NCBI RefSeq assembly: GCF_001552635.1
Contig: NZ_BCRO01000012.1
Span: forward strand, 186,001-250,000
Length of the DNA stretch: 64,000 nt
Direction: 5' to 3'
Source of the DNA: Actinomadura hibisca NBRC 15177
GTDB taxonomy: Bacteria > Actinomycetota > Actinomycetes > Streptosporangiales > Streptosporangiaceae
Part shown: positions 48,436 through 56,535 of the stretch, piece after piece
Layout: each line of letters starts with the position of its first letter
Position numbering within the stretch: position 1 is the stretch's first letter
Program-made: the position numbers and the translations under genes
The notes under the pieces: model-generated
Told to the model about the DNA's origin: nothing
Databases searched by the model: none
Seen by the model: only the letters and a program-made list of their open reading frames with translations

Positions 48436-48717
48436 ACTCCTCTGGGTGGGCGGTGGTTGAAGTTCCCCACGCCACGTCCGCCCGGAGGCACCAAGTGCGG
48501 CGACCGGCCACGCCTGCGGCTTCTCAAGGCCGGGAACATGGATCGAAGGAACGAGGGCGCGGCAGGTCTTCCGATCAGCCGTTGCCAGGTGGAGGCAGTC
48601 TGCGGCCGATACGATGAGTGATCGGTCGACTCGCCTGGACGCATCTGGCGTCCGGTTCTAGACGGGCGACCGGACAGCTCTCTGCACGTTCCACGGTGAC
48701 GGTGGTCAGGAGTTCTC
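48436..48717 (+). promoter_or_regulatory. 282-bp upstream region of hisS
   Basis: No gene could be supported. TACGAT at about 48610-48615 is a good -10 box and would give a leader of roughly 95 nt. The leader contains GACGC/GCGTC and other short inverted repeats around 48636-48680. No T-box specifier or histidine leader peptide was recognised. Confidence 0.4.
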
Positions 48718-50037
48718 ATGTCACAACAGTTCGAGCCCCCGTCGGGCACCCGCGACTTCCTCGCCGGTGCGTTGCGGACGCGTGAGCGGATGTTCGCGCA
48801 GATCCGCACGGTCTTCGAGCGGTACGGGTTCGAGCCGTTGCAGACGCCGGCGTTCGAGCGGCTGGAGACGCTGACCGGCAAGTACGGGGACGAGGGCGAC
48901 AAGCTCATCTTCAAGATCCTGCGCCGGGGCGAGCACGAGGCGACCGGCGAGGCCGACATGGCGCTGCGCTACGACATGACCGTTCCGCTGGCTCGGGTCG
49001 TCGCCAACTACGGTTCCCAGCTCCCCACTCCGTACAAGCGGTACGCGATGGGACCGGTATGGCGGGCCGACCGGCCCGGCAAGGGGCGCTTCCGTGAGTT
49101 CGCCCAGTGTGATGTCGATGTGGTCGGCTCGGCCTCCCCTCTGGCGGAGGCTGAGGTGGTGTGCGCGCTGACCGACGCGCTGGACGCGGTCGGTGTGCGC
49201 GGTTACCGGGTGCTGGTGAACTCCCGGCAAGCCCTGGCCGGGCTGCTGGAGGTCTACGGCGTCCCTGGTGAGCTGGGCGGCGGAGTGCTGATCACCCTGG
49301 ACAAGCTGGACAAGCTCTCTCCAGAGAAGGTCGCGGCGGAGCTGGTGGCGGCCCGATCGTTGCCGCAGGAGATCGCCGGCAGCCTCACCGGCGATCTGAC
49401 CGCGCCGGACGCGGTGGAACGGATGCGCACGGCGCTCAAGGACAGCGAGGCCGGAAGCGCCGGCCTGGCCGAGATAGACCGGCTGCTGGAGTTGACGGTC
49501 CCCAAGGTCGGTGCTGAACGGATCGTGTTCACTCCGAGCCTGGTGCGCGGCCTGGACTACTACACCGGCGTCATCTTCGAAGTGGTGGCCGAGGGGATGC
49601 CCGGCTCGATCGCCTCTGGTGGCCGCTATGACGGTCTGATCTCGGCACTCGGCGGGCCGGACGTCCCGGCCTGTGGCGGGTCGCTGGGCGTGGAGCGCAT
49701 CATCGGGCTGCTGGATGACAGCGTCGGCGAAGGCGAACGGCTGGATATGGCCGTCACCGTGATCGACGAGGGCGGCGCGGCCGAGGTGATGGGCTTTGCC
49801 GCCCGGCTGCGCGATGCGGGCCTGCGCACCGAGGTGTACCTGGCCGCCAGCCGCAAGCTGGCCAAGCAGCTCAAGTGGGCAGGGGACCGCCAGGCCCGAT
49901 TCGCGCTGATCTACGGCGCGGCCGACCGGGAAGCGGGCGTGGTCACGGTCCGGGACATGGACTCCGGCGAACAGGCCCAGGTGCCGACCGCCGACCTCGT
50001 GGCGCACCTCACCCAGGGGAGCGCACCGGCACGGTAA
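48718..50037 (+). CDS. hisS: Histidyl-tRNA synthetase of the eukaryotic/archaeal-like type
   Basis: This protein has 439 residues. PSGTRDFL opens the class II core; ALRYDMTVPLARV is the motif 1-to-2 region. Motif 2 reads GPVWRADRPGKGRFREFAQCDVDVVG, where usual bacterial enzymes have YRQFHQ after the Arg pair; the REFxQCDxD form is that of eukaryotic and archaeal enzymes. RGLDYYTG is the histidine-specific motif and SGGRYDGLI and GGSLGVERI motif 3. The anticodon-binding domain follows from about 340. All catalytic residues seem intact. Its place among XRE, DUF397 and unknown small genes suggests a second, accessory copy; a resistance or regulatory role is possible. Confidence 0.9.
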   Translation: MSQQFEPPSGTRDFLAGALRTRERMFAQIRTVFERYGFEPLQTPAFERLETLTGKYGDEGDKLIFKILRRGEHEATGEADMALRYDMTVPLARVVANYGSQLPTPYKRYAMGPVWRADRPGKGRFREFAQCDVDVVGSASPLAEAEVVCALTDALDAVGVRGYRVLVNSRQALAGLLEVYGVPGELGGGVLITLDKLDKLSPEKVAAELVAARSLPQEIAGSLTGDLTAPDAVERMRTALKDSEAGSAGLAEIDRLLELTVPKVGAERIVFTPSLVRGLDYYTGVIFEVVAEGMPGSIASGGRYDGLISALGGPDVPACGGSLGVERIIGLLDDSVGEGERLDMAVTVIDEGGAAEVMGFAARLRDAGLRTEVYLAASRKLAKQLKWAGDRQARFALIYGAADREAGVVTVRDMDSGEQAQVPTADLVAHLTQGSAPAR

Positions 50038-50054
50038 CTCCAGGGAGGCCAAGG

Positions 50055-50678
50055 ATGGGACAGCAAGGCGACCGCGTCTTCGCCGCGGTCGAACAGCGGG
50101 GCTATCCCGATCCCTGGTCGAGGTTCGGAGAACAACTGTCCTGGGAGTCGGCCTACGCCGTTCAGATCAAGACAGCCATCGACGCCGCCCGCAAGGACAC
50201 CGGTGCACAGGCCGCCGAGCACATCGGTGGCCTGTTCGCCGCCAAGGCCCAAAACCTCGCCGCCGCCCGCGATCTCCTGGCCGACGCGTTGAGTGAGTAC
50301 GACCGCACCGGCATGTGGGAACTGCTGGACGAGCGGGCTGCTCGTCTGAACATCGATGACGTGTCCGAACGCTGGGCGGTCGGGCTGGCCCACCATCCCT
50401 TCCCGATCGCGCTGCGGTCACTGCAGTTCAATTGGCGCTACATGAAGGACAACGGCGTCCGGGCTTTCTATGAGATGACGACCGGCTACCTGGACGCCCT
50501 GATGGCCAGCCATCGTCGTTGGGCTGACGCATGGGAAGGCGAGGCGGCGACCGGCGTCGTCGACCGTGTGACCACCGTCGAGTGCGACCTGACCTCGGAA
50601 GAGGCTCCTATGCACTGCGACATCTGCCAGAAAACCATCACCGCGCTGTTGTATCTGGATGAGATGCCTGCTGTCTGA
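50055..50678 (+). CDS. Unknown helical protein with C-terminal CxxC, encoded next to hisS
   Basis: This 207-residue protein is mostly helical, with AEHIGGLFAAKAQNLAAARDLLADAL and FNWRYMKDNGVRAFYEMTTGYL. The C-terminal MHCDICQKTITALLYLDE gives a CxxC pair that could bind metal with other residues. Other proteins with a similar end are not known to me. CAGGGAGGCCAAGG is the ribosome site. The gap to hisS is 17 bp, so the two are one transcript; its role is probably tied to the synthetase. A strong terminator follows. Confidence 0.65.
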   Translation: MGQQGDRVFAAVEQRGYPDPWSRFGEQLSWESAYAVQIKTAIDAARKDTGAQAAEHIGGLFAAKAQNLAAARDLLADALSEYDRTGMWELLDERAARLNIDDVSERWAVGLAHHPFPIALRSLQFNWRYMKDNGVRAFYEMTTGYLDALMASHRRWADAWEGEAATGVVDRVTTVECDLTSEEAPMHCDICQKTITALLYLDEMPAV

Positions 50679-50706
50679 AAGCGGGGTCGCTGGAGCTGCC
50701 TGACAG

Positions 50707-50739
50707 CCAGAGCCTCCCACTGGCGGCGGGAGGCTCTGG
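50707..50739. terminator. Bidirectional terminator
   Basis: CCAGAGCCTCCC (50707-50718) and GGGAGGCTCTGG (50728-50739) make a perfect 12-bp stem with a 9-nt loop between the hisS operon and the converging DUF397 gene. Confidence 0.85.
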
Positions 50740-50762
50740 TGAGCTGCGGTGTGGCGTAGGAG

Positions 50763-50969
50763 TCAGCGGGGATCGAGTTCGCCTGCTGTCACGCGGTGGT
50801 GGAATGCCGTCCATTCCGAGGGGGAGAACCGCAGACGGGGGCCGTTTGGGTCCTTGCTGTCGCGCACGGTGGTTCCGGCATCGGCGGCGACTTCGACACA
50901 GGCTCCGCCGTTGCCATCGCTTCGGCTGGCCTTACGCCAGATCAACTTCTCTTCGCGGAAAGTACCCAT
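50763..50969 (-). CDS. DUF397 family protein
   Basis: This protein has 68 residues. WRKASRSDGNGGACVEVA, VRDSKDPNGPRLRFSPSEW and the final FHHRVTAGELD are the complete DUF397 signature. These small proteins form toxin-antitoxin-like or sensor pairs with XRE-DUF5753 proteins, as here with the gene 33 bp upstream. The 15-bp palindrome GGCGGGATACCCGCC touches the start codon and could limit translation. Confidence 0.93.
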   Translation of the reverse strand: MGTFREEKLIWRKASRSDGNGGACVEVAADAGTTVRDSKDPNGPRLRFSPSEWTAFHHRVTAGELDPR

Positions 50970-51002
50970 GGCGGGATACCCGCCTTCCTTCTCTGGTGGT
51001 CG

Positions 51003-51857
51003 TCATAGCGGAGAGGCGGCTTCTTCCAGCAGGTCCCGCGTAGCGTCGGGGCCCAACGCATCAGCGCGCAGCAAGTTGAAGATCTTCGCGTAGACGGCCA
51101 CTTCCTGCGGTTCCTCCAAGAAGATGCTGCCCAGACGGTACTCGACATAAGCGACGTCGGGATCATCTTGGCTGGGAAGTTCGAGGAGGCGGAAACTGCC
51201 CTGAGACGCCGGGTGTGCGCCGCTGGAGAAGGGGAGCACTTGAAGGGTGACGTTCGAGCGCCTGGACATGAGGATCAGGTGTTCCAGTTGCGCCTTCATC
51301 ACGGCTGAGCCTCCGACCAGACGGCGGATTCCGGCCTCGTTCTGGACGATCCACAGTTGAGGCGCGTCCGAGTCCTCCAGCAGCCGCTGCTGCCGTCCGA
51401 GGCGCACAGCGATGCGATGCTCGATCTGTTCTTCGGTGGGCGTCTCCGGTTCCGCAAGGATCTGGGCGCGCATGTACTCCTCGGTTTGGAGAAGCCCTTC
51501 GATGCTGTCGGTCGAGTAGGACCGCATCTCGACGGCCTCATCCTCTAGTCCGACCAGAATCTCGAAGCCCTTGGGGAGCGCGTCGCTGTAACGGTGCCAC
51601 CAGCCTGGTTCCTTGGTCTGACGAGCGAGGTCGGAGTAGCGGTGGGCTTCTTCGACGGGGAGGCCGTAGAACAGGCAGAGGGCGAGGATGTTGGCGGACT
51701 TCGGCTTGTGGGTGCCCGCTTCGATCCTGCTCAGTGTCGCGGGGGCGATGCCGGCGGCCGCGGCTGACTCTTCACGCTTCTTGCCTGCTTGATCGCGAAG
51801 CCGCCGCATTTCGCGAGCAAGGCGGCGTCCCGCGACGGTGGAATTGGCTTTTGTCAT
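51003..51857 (-). CDS. XRE-family regulator with DUF5753, DUF397 partner
   Basis: This protein has 284 residues. The HTH is LAREMRRLRDQAGKKREESAAAAGIAPATLSRIEAG (positions 14-49). WWHRYSDALPKGFEILVGLEDEAVEMRSYS and IEGLLQTEEYMRAQIL begin DUF5753; VTLQVLPFSSGAHPA and DVAYVEYRLGSIFLEEP end it. It should be bound by the DUF397 protein encoded next. CACGGAGGTTGCAGGC is a good ribosome site. The same domain set occurs 4 kb upstream, so the island holds two such regulators. Confidence 0.93.
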   Translation of the reverse strand: MTKANSTVAGRRLAREMRRLRDQAGKKREESAAAAGIAPATLSRIEAGTHKPKSANILALCLFYGLPVEEAHRYSDLARQTKEPGWWHRYSDALPKGFEILVGLEDEAVEMRSYSTDSIEGLLQTEEYMRAQILAEPETPTEEQIEHRIAVRLGRQQRLLEDSDAPQLWIVQNEAGIRRLVGGSAVMKAQLEHLILMSRRSNVTLQVLPFSSGAHPASQGSFRLLELPSQDDPDVAYVEYRLGSIFLEEPQEVAVYAKIFNLLRADALGPDATRDLLEEAASPL

Positions 51858-52035
51858 GCCTGCAACCTCCGTGGGCGTTTTTCCCTCGTCGGTTCCATGA
51901 TTTTTGAGAGGTTCTCATCAGAGTCTCTTGTCAAGCAGTACTCGGAGGGACACGCTAAGTGTAGTGATGCACGACACACCGTGCCTGCGCTTCGTGCATT
52001 CGGATGCCCATAGGCCGACATCGGGAAGTGATCTC

Positions 52036-52587
52036 ATGGGACTCAGCGAGCCTCCCCGCCGCCCAAAGCTTCTATCCCACGGTCAACAAGAGCCGGGTCG
52101 TGAGGGTGGGATGGCGAGTGATGGATGGCCAGCGCGGTCGTCCACCGGTCTGCTCGATCGAGATGGCCGACTGCCAGACGGGAGGCTGGTGAGTCATCTC
52201 ATCGAGTTTGCAGCTGAGACTGAGAGTGTTCGCTATGGGCGGCGCTGGCTCGGGGAGAAGGCGGCGGGACTGGCCGCGCTGCCGGAGGACGTGCGCGGTG
52301 ACCTCGTCCTCATGTTGTCGGAGACGCTGACCAACGCCGTCGTGCACGGGGCCGGGCTGCGTGTGGCCGTCTATCTCCTCGCTGCGGAACGGTGCGTCGA
52401 GGTCGGGGTGCACAACCGGGTCGCGGCAGGAGAGGACGAGCCGCGTCCGTCCGAGGGTGGGCCCGCTGACGAGAGCGGGCGGGGCCTTGGTGAAGTCGTC
52501 GAGCAACTGGCCGACGCGTGGGGATGGTGCGCGCTGCCCTGTGAAGGGTCGGCCGGGGTTCTGGTCTGGTTCCGGAAGGGGTGGTGA
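52036..52587 (+). CDS. HATPase_c anti-sigma-like regulatory ATP-binding protein
   Basis: This protein has about 183 residues. The GHKL fold is indicated by LVLMLSETLTNAVVHGAGLRV (N box with Glu and Asn) and ESGRGLGEVVEQLADAWGW (G box). SHLIEFAAETESVRYGRRWL is the usual first helix of RsbW/SpoIIAB-like single-domain ATPases of actinomycetes. Such proteins bind sigma factors or anti-anti-sigma factors. It is divergent from the XRE gene, with which such ATPases commonly occur. ATG at 52036 has GGAAG 8 nt upstream; a GTG at 52189 after GGGAGG is an alternative short start at the domain edge. Confidence 0.8.
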   Translation: MGLSEPPRRPKLLSHGQQEPGREGGMASDGWPARSSTGLLDRDGRLPDGRLVSHLIEFAAETESVRYGRRWLGEKAAGLAALPEDVRGDLVLMLSETLTNAVVHGAGLRVAVYLLAAERCVEVGVHNRVAAGEDEPRPSEGGPADESGRGLGEVVEQLADAWGWCALPCEGSAGVLVWFRKGW

Positions 52588-52814
52588 AGGTGGCGCACTA
52601 CGGGCGGCAGCAGCTCCAGTACGGCGGGCCTGTGTATGAGCGGGAGCGGCCGAGTTCGGGGGCGTATCCGCGCAGGGCGGCGGGGCCCGTGTCGCATCGG
52701 GGGCCGTCTCGGGTGGTGCTGGGGGACTATCTGTTCGCCCTTGGGCTGCTGGTCATTGGGCTTGTGGTGGGTGGGGTCGGCGCTGGGGCTGTGTGCTGGG
52801 CCTGGTGGGGGTGA
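52584..52814 (+). CDS. Small single-pass membrane protein
   Basis: This protein of 76 residues has a Tyr/Arg/Pro-rich head (VYERERPSSGAYPRRAAG) and one C-terminal membrane helix ending in WAWWG. GTG overlaps the HATPase stop (GTGA); GTG at 52590 is another possible start. It probably serves the HATPase, but there is no functional motif. Confidence 0.6.
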   Translation: MKVAHYGRQQLQYGGPVYERERPSSGAYPRRAAGPVSHRGPSRVVLGDYLFALGLLVIGLVVGGVGAGAVCWAWWG

Positions 52815-52894
52815 CTGTCAGGACTGTTCGGGTCTTTCGTTCCTGAATATCCTGGGAAGGATCATCGTCGGGTAGGTGCTTCCTAGGGGGAAAC

Positions 52895-53857
52895 GTGAGC
52901 GGTCCGGTGCTGGTTGAGGTGGAGCGGTCCGGGTTCGTCGAGTCGCGGCATCGTGGCTCGGCCGTCGGGCTGGCCGCTGACGGCTCGGTCGCGGTGAGCG
53001 TTGGGGTTCCGGATGAGCCGATCTTTCCCCGGTCCGCCAACAAGCCCATGCAGGCCGTCGCCATGGTCCGTTCCGGGTTGGGGCTCGCTGGCGAGCTGTT
53101 GGCTATCGCGGCTGGCAGTCACTCCGGTGAGGACTTCCACGTTGAGGGTGCCGAGCGCATTCTGGCCGCGGTTGGGCTCGGGGAAGATGATCTCCAGTGC
53201 CCGGTGCAGTGGCCGCTGGATTTCGACGTTGCCCTAGAGACTGCGCATGGCGGGGGGACCAAGTCTCGGCTGCGTATGAACTGCTCGGGCAAGCACGCTG
53301 CGATGCTCGCCACCTGTGTGGCGGCCGGGTGGCCTACTGCGAACTATCTGCATGTTGAGCATCCGCTCCAGGCCGCTACCCGTGAAGTCGTGGAGGAGTT
53401 GACGGGGGAGAAGCCTGCTGCGGTGGGTGTTGATGGGTGTGGTGCGCCGTTGTTCGCTGTTTCGGCTACGGGTGTTGCTCGGGCCTTTCGTGCGTTGGTT
53501 TTGGCGGAGCCTGGGAGTCCCGAGCGGCTTGTTGCCGATGCCATGCGCGAGTTTCCGCAGTGGACCTCCGGCACCAAGCGTGAGGAGCGGCGGCTCATGG
53601 ATGCCGTTCCCGGACTGGTCGTCAAGTGCGGGGCTGAGGGTGTGGACGCTTTCGCGTTCGCCGATGGGCGGGCGGGCGTTATCAAGATCGATGATGGGGC
53701 GATGCGTGCCCGTACGCCGGTGACGGTTGCGTTGTTGCGCTCTTTGGACGTGCCCGTTGCTCGTCCGGATGTGCTGGATGAGCTGGCCACCGTCACCTTG
53801 CACGGCGGGGACGACCCGGTTGGCGCGATCCGGATCGTCCCTGGCGTCTTCGGTTAG
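52895..53857 (+). CDS. L-asparaginase II family protein
   Basis: This protein has 320 residues of the PF06089 type, unrelated in fold to E. coli AnsA/B. The conserved FPRSANKPMQAVAMV, AGSHSGEDFHV, MNCSGKHAAML (Ser and Lys of the tandem catalytic pair) and GVDGCGAPLFAVS are intact. Rhizobial relatives hydrolyse L-asparagine using these residues and a nearby Cys-bound zinc. The sequence lacks a signal peptide, so it is cytosolic. GGGGGAAAC before GTG sets the start. The middle of the gene uses many T-ending codons (GTT, GGT, GCT), unlike most of the window. Confidence 0.92.
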   Translation: MSGPVLVEVERSGFVESRHRGSAVGLAADGSVAVSVGVPDEPIFPRSANKPMQAVAMVRSGLGLAGELLAIAAGSHSGEDFHVEGAERILAAVGLGEDDLQCPVQWPLDFDVALETAHGGGTKSRLRMNCSGKHAAMLATCVAAGWPTANYLHVEHPLQAATREVVEELTGEKPAAVGVDGCGAPLFAVSATGVARAFRALVLAEPGSPERLVADAMREFPQWTSGTKREERRLMDAVPGLVVKCGAEGVDAFAFADGRAGVIKIDDGAMRARTPVTVALLRSLDVPVARPDVLDELATVTLHGGDDPVGAIRIVPGVFG

Positions 53858-54225
53858 AGCCGGGTGGCCCCTGAGTTCCTCGGGGGCTCCGGCTCGGTGG
53901 TGTGGGTGGGCTCGGTGACCTTCGTCTTTCTGGGCCGTTGCGGCTGTGCCGCTCGCATCGCCCTGCCCACGTCGCTGTGCGAGAACATCCCCGGCCGGTA
54001 GCGGTACATCCCGCCCTCCGCCGGGCCCCGGTGCGGCGACTGGTTGTAGCCCCGCTTCGGGTGCGCGCTCGGCCAGGACGCGAACCCCACCAGCGCCAGC
54101 CACGTCACCAGCGCCAGTGCGATCACCAGCGGGCCGATCAGCAGGGTCAGCCCTGGGCCGGTAGGGGCGCTGCCGCCGCCCGCCGGGCCGGCCGCCACCT
54201 GTGTCAACACCATCGTCGTGACCAT
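53854..54225 (-). CDS. Small membrane protein of unknown function
   Basis: This protein has 123 residues with one strong transmembrane helix (about 26-50: LLIGPLVIALALVTWLALVGF). A basic Tyr/Pro/Arg-rich cytosolic tail follows (YNQSPHRGPAEGGMYRYRPG, then RPRKTKVTEPTH). Its stop codon overlaps that of the asparaginase gene. No family was recognised. Confidence 0.6.
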   Translation of the reverse strand: MVTTMVLTQVAAGPAGGGSAPTGPGLTLLIGPLVIALALVTWLALVGFASWPSAHPKRGYNQSPHRGPAEGGMYRYRPGMFSHSDVGRAMRAAQPQRPRKTKVTEPTHTTEPEPPRNSGATRL

Positions 54226-54317
54226 TCGATCCCCCGATCGAGCGCGGAAACGTCGGCTGACATGACTTTAAGCAGTCATATCGTTACTTCCCTGGCGTGT
54301 GCCACCGAAACGGCAGG

Positions 54318-55550
54318 TCAGCGGAGGGCGGGGGAGAGTTCGGCCGCTGGTTCGTCGCCCCCTACGGTCCGGTCGCGTCCCGCTGCCATGCCCGGTACTG
54401 CGAGTGCCACCGAGATCACCAGGACGATCACCATCGGCACCGTCCAGGCGTGCGTCACGTCGTGCAGCGCGCCCAGGCCCAGCGGTCCGAGTGCCGCGAT
54501 CACGTAGCCGACGCCCTGCGCCATGCCTGAGAGCTGCCCGGCGATCCGTGCGTCGTGCGAGCGCAGGCCCAGGAAGGAGAGGGCGGTTGCGAAGCCCACG
54601 CCCTGTCCCAGGCCCAGCACGACCGCCCACAGCCAGACGGATCCAATCGGCGCCCAGGTGATCCCCGCGAACCCGATCACGCACAGCACCACCACGGCCA
54701 GCACCAGCGGCCGCTGATCGCGAGTTCGCCGTGCCACCACCGGCACCGCCAGCGCTCCCACGGCTTGGAGCAGGCTGGACAACGCCATCACGTATCCGGC
54801 CGGCGCCTCAGCCATGCCCCGGTCCTGGCAGATGGTCGGCAGCCACCCGATCACCACGTAGGCCAGCAACGACTGGGTGCCCATGAATATGGTGACCGCC
54901 CAGGCCAGCGGCGAGCGCCACACGATCCGTGCCACCGCGCGGGCGGGTTCGGGCGGGCCCTCCGGGGCCGCGCCGACGGATCTGATCGGTCGCCGCATCC
55001 GGGGCAGCCACACCAGTGCCGCGATGGCCGCCGGGATCGCCAGCAGTGCCAGCGGCCAGCGCCAGGAGCCGCCGGTCAGTTGCTCCACCGGCACCGCCAG
55101 GCCCGAGGAGGCCGCCGCGCCGATCGTGACTGCGACGGAGTACACGGCGGTCACCGTGGGGATCGAGGTCGGGTGGTCCCGCTTGATGATCGCGGGCATG
55201 GCGATGTTGCCGATGCTGATCGCTATTCCGGCCACGAGGGAGCCGGTGAACAGGGCGGCTGGGGCGTCGAGTAAGCGTAGTAGGAGCGCCGCGACCAGTA
55301 GCGTCATGCTGCTTACCAGCAGGGTCTCGCTGCGGGGAGTGCGGCGTAGGAACGGGGCTACCAGGCCGTAGGCCCCGAAGCACACCAGGGGCAACGTCGT
55401 CAGTGCACCTGCTGCTGTGCCTGACAGGTGGAACTCGTTTCGGATATCTGTCAGGAGGGGGCCGACGGCCGTGATCGCGGGGCGTAGGTTCAGCGCCACC
55501 AGGACGATCAGGGCCAGCTGCGCGAGCGTCGTCGCGCGCCGCCCGGTCAC
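54318..55550 (-). CDS. MFS transporter, CynX/NimT-like
   Basis: This protein has 410 residues with twelve predicted helices. LNLRPAITAVGPLLTDI in the first helix is the signature of the CynX/NimT (cyanate/nitroimidazole) group, and RRTRDQRP is the loop between halves. The direction is uncertain; relatives import cyanate or export drugs. Its GTG start overlaps the stop of the GntR-family regulator (GTGA), so it is very likely its regulated target through the operator at 56249. Confidence 0.9.
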   Translation of the reverse strand: MTGRRATTLAQLALIVLVALNLRPAITAVGPLLTDIRNEFHLSGTAAGALTTLPLVCFGAYGLVAPFLRRTPRSETLLVSSMTLLVAALLLRLLDAPAALFTGSLVAGIAISIGNIAMPAIIKRDHPTSIPTVTAVYSVAVTIGAAASSGLAVPVEQLTGGSWRWPLALLAIPAAIAALVWLPRMRRPIRSVGAAPEGPPEPARAVARIVWRSPLAWAVTIFMGTQSLLAYVVIGWLPTICQDRGMAEAPAGYVMALSSLLQAVGALAVPVVARRTRDQRPLVLAVVVLCVIGFAGITWAPIGSVWLWAVVLGLGQGVGFATALSFLGLRSHDARIAGQLSGMAQGVGYVIAALGPLGLGALHDVTHAWTVPMVIVLVISVALAVPGMAAGRDRTVGGDEPAAELSPALR

Positions 55551-56236
55551 CGGCCGTCCTCGGCCATCAGCTCTTCCAGCGCCGCGAGCGTCGGCTCGAT
55601 GATGGCTGCCGCCGCCAGTCCGGCGGCGTCCGCGTCGCGTGCCACGATCGCGTCCAGTACGTCCTGGTGCGCCTGCTGGCTCGCCTCCGGCACCTGGTGG
55701 TCCAGGCGCAGCGTGGCCATCGAGTCGCCCAGGCGGCGCAGGAAGTACCGCACCGCCTCGATCAGCACCGGGTTCCGCGTCGCCTCGACCACGCCCAGGT
55801 GGAACCGCGCGTCGGCGTCGCCGAACTCCACGGCCCCCGTCGCGGCGGCCCGCGCCTCCAGCAGGCCCGTCAGCCGGGCGATGTCGTCGTCGGTGCGGCG
55901 GCGCGCGGCCAGGCGGGCGGCCTGCACGTCGTAGGCGAGCTGCACCTCGAAGACGTCCCGCAGGTCGGCGTGTCCGACCCGGTTGATCAGCGGGCGCGGG
56001 TCGGCGCTGCTGCGCACGTAGGTGCCGTCGCCGCGCCGCACCTCCAGCACGCCGACGTGCGTCAGCGCGCGGATCGCCTCCCGGACGGCCGGACGGCTCA
56101 CGCCGAGCTGCGACGCGAGGTCCAGCTCGCCGGGGATGCGCTCGCCGACCCGCCAGCCGCCGGTGCTGACCTCGGCCTGGAGCTGGTCGAGCACGGCGTC
56201 GACGGTGGAGCCGCCCGGGACCGGACTGAGGGGCAC
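55547..56236 (-). CDS. GntR-family regulator, FadR/FCD subfamily
   Basis: This protein has 229 residues. The winged helix contains GWRVGERIPGELDLASQLGVSRPAVREAIRAL and VRRGDGTYV. The FCD effector domain shows the metal-binding set: an Asp in RDVFEVQLAYDVQAARLAA, a His in DARFHLGVVEATRN, and QAHQDVLDAI. It probably responds to a carboxylic acid. GTG at 56236 has CTAGGAGGATCACC directly before it. A frame extension to 56266 reads through the operator and is unlikely. It controls itself and the MFS gene. Confidence 0.92.
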   Translation of the reverse strand: MPLSPVPGGSTVDAVLDQLQAEVSTGGWRVGERIPGELDLASQLGVSRPAVREAIRALTHVGVLEVRRGDGTYVRSSADPRPLINRVGHADLRDVFEVQLAYDVQAARLAARRRTDDDIARLTGLLEARAAATGAVEFGDADARFHLGVVEATRNPVLIEAVRYFLRRLGDSMATLRLDHQVPEASQQAHQDVLDAIVARDADAAGLAAAAIIEPTLAALEELMAEDGR

Positions 56237-56248
56237 GGTGATCCTCCT

Positions 56249-56273
56249 AGGTAAGATGTCAGACATCTTACCT
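56249..56273. promoter_or_regulatory. FadR-type operator, perfect 25-bp palindrome
   Basis: AGGTAAGATGTC-A-GACATCTTACCT is perfectly symmetrical about 56261. The core ATGTCAGACAT fits the TnGTnnnACnA pattern bound by FCD regulators. It overlaps the ribosome-site edge of the regulator gene, indicating autorepression of regulator and transporter. Confidence 0.85.
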
Positions 56274-56311
56274 GGCGGCGGAACACCCCGATGGTCCGGG
56301 GTGTCCGGCGG

Positions 56312-56524
56312 TCAGGGCTTGCGCTGCCCCGGGTCGCCCTTGATCACGCCGCCGTCGACGGGCCCGCGGCCCGACAATGCGTCCGGATCCGGCGCCTTGT
56401 GGTCCACCCGCTTGCGCGAGGCCGACCGGGTGATCGCGATCCACGTGATGATCACGATGGCGATGATGATGGGCCCCAGGATCAGCCAGTAATTGGCGCC
56501 CGTGGGTGCTGCTTCGGCGAGCAT
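56312..56524 (-). CDS. Small single-pass membrane protein
   Basis: This protein has 70 residues. NYWLILGPIIIAIVIITWIAI is one transmembrane helix, followed by a basic-polar tail with DHKAPDPDALSGRGPVDGG. The ribosome site GGAGGAGGTG lies 6-8 nt before ATG; GTG at 56533 overlaps the site and is less likely. A 15-bp hairpin just upstream covers part of the ribosome site. It follows the DUF2207 gene by 66 bp and may be its partner. Confidence 0.65.
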   Translation of the reverse strand: MLAEAAPTGANYWLILGPIIIAIVIITWIAITRSASRKRVDHKAPDPDALSGRGPVDGGVIKGDPGQRKP

Positions 56525-56535
56525 GGCGGTCACCT

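Noticed and set aside
48436..48717. T-box or histidine attenuator before hisS
   Set aside because: No T-box sequence and no run of His codons in a leader peptide could be found; only short inverted repeats.
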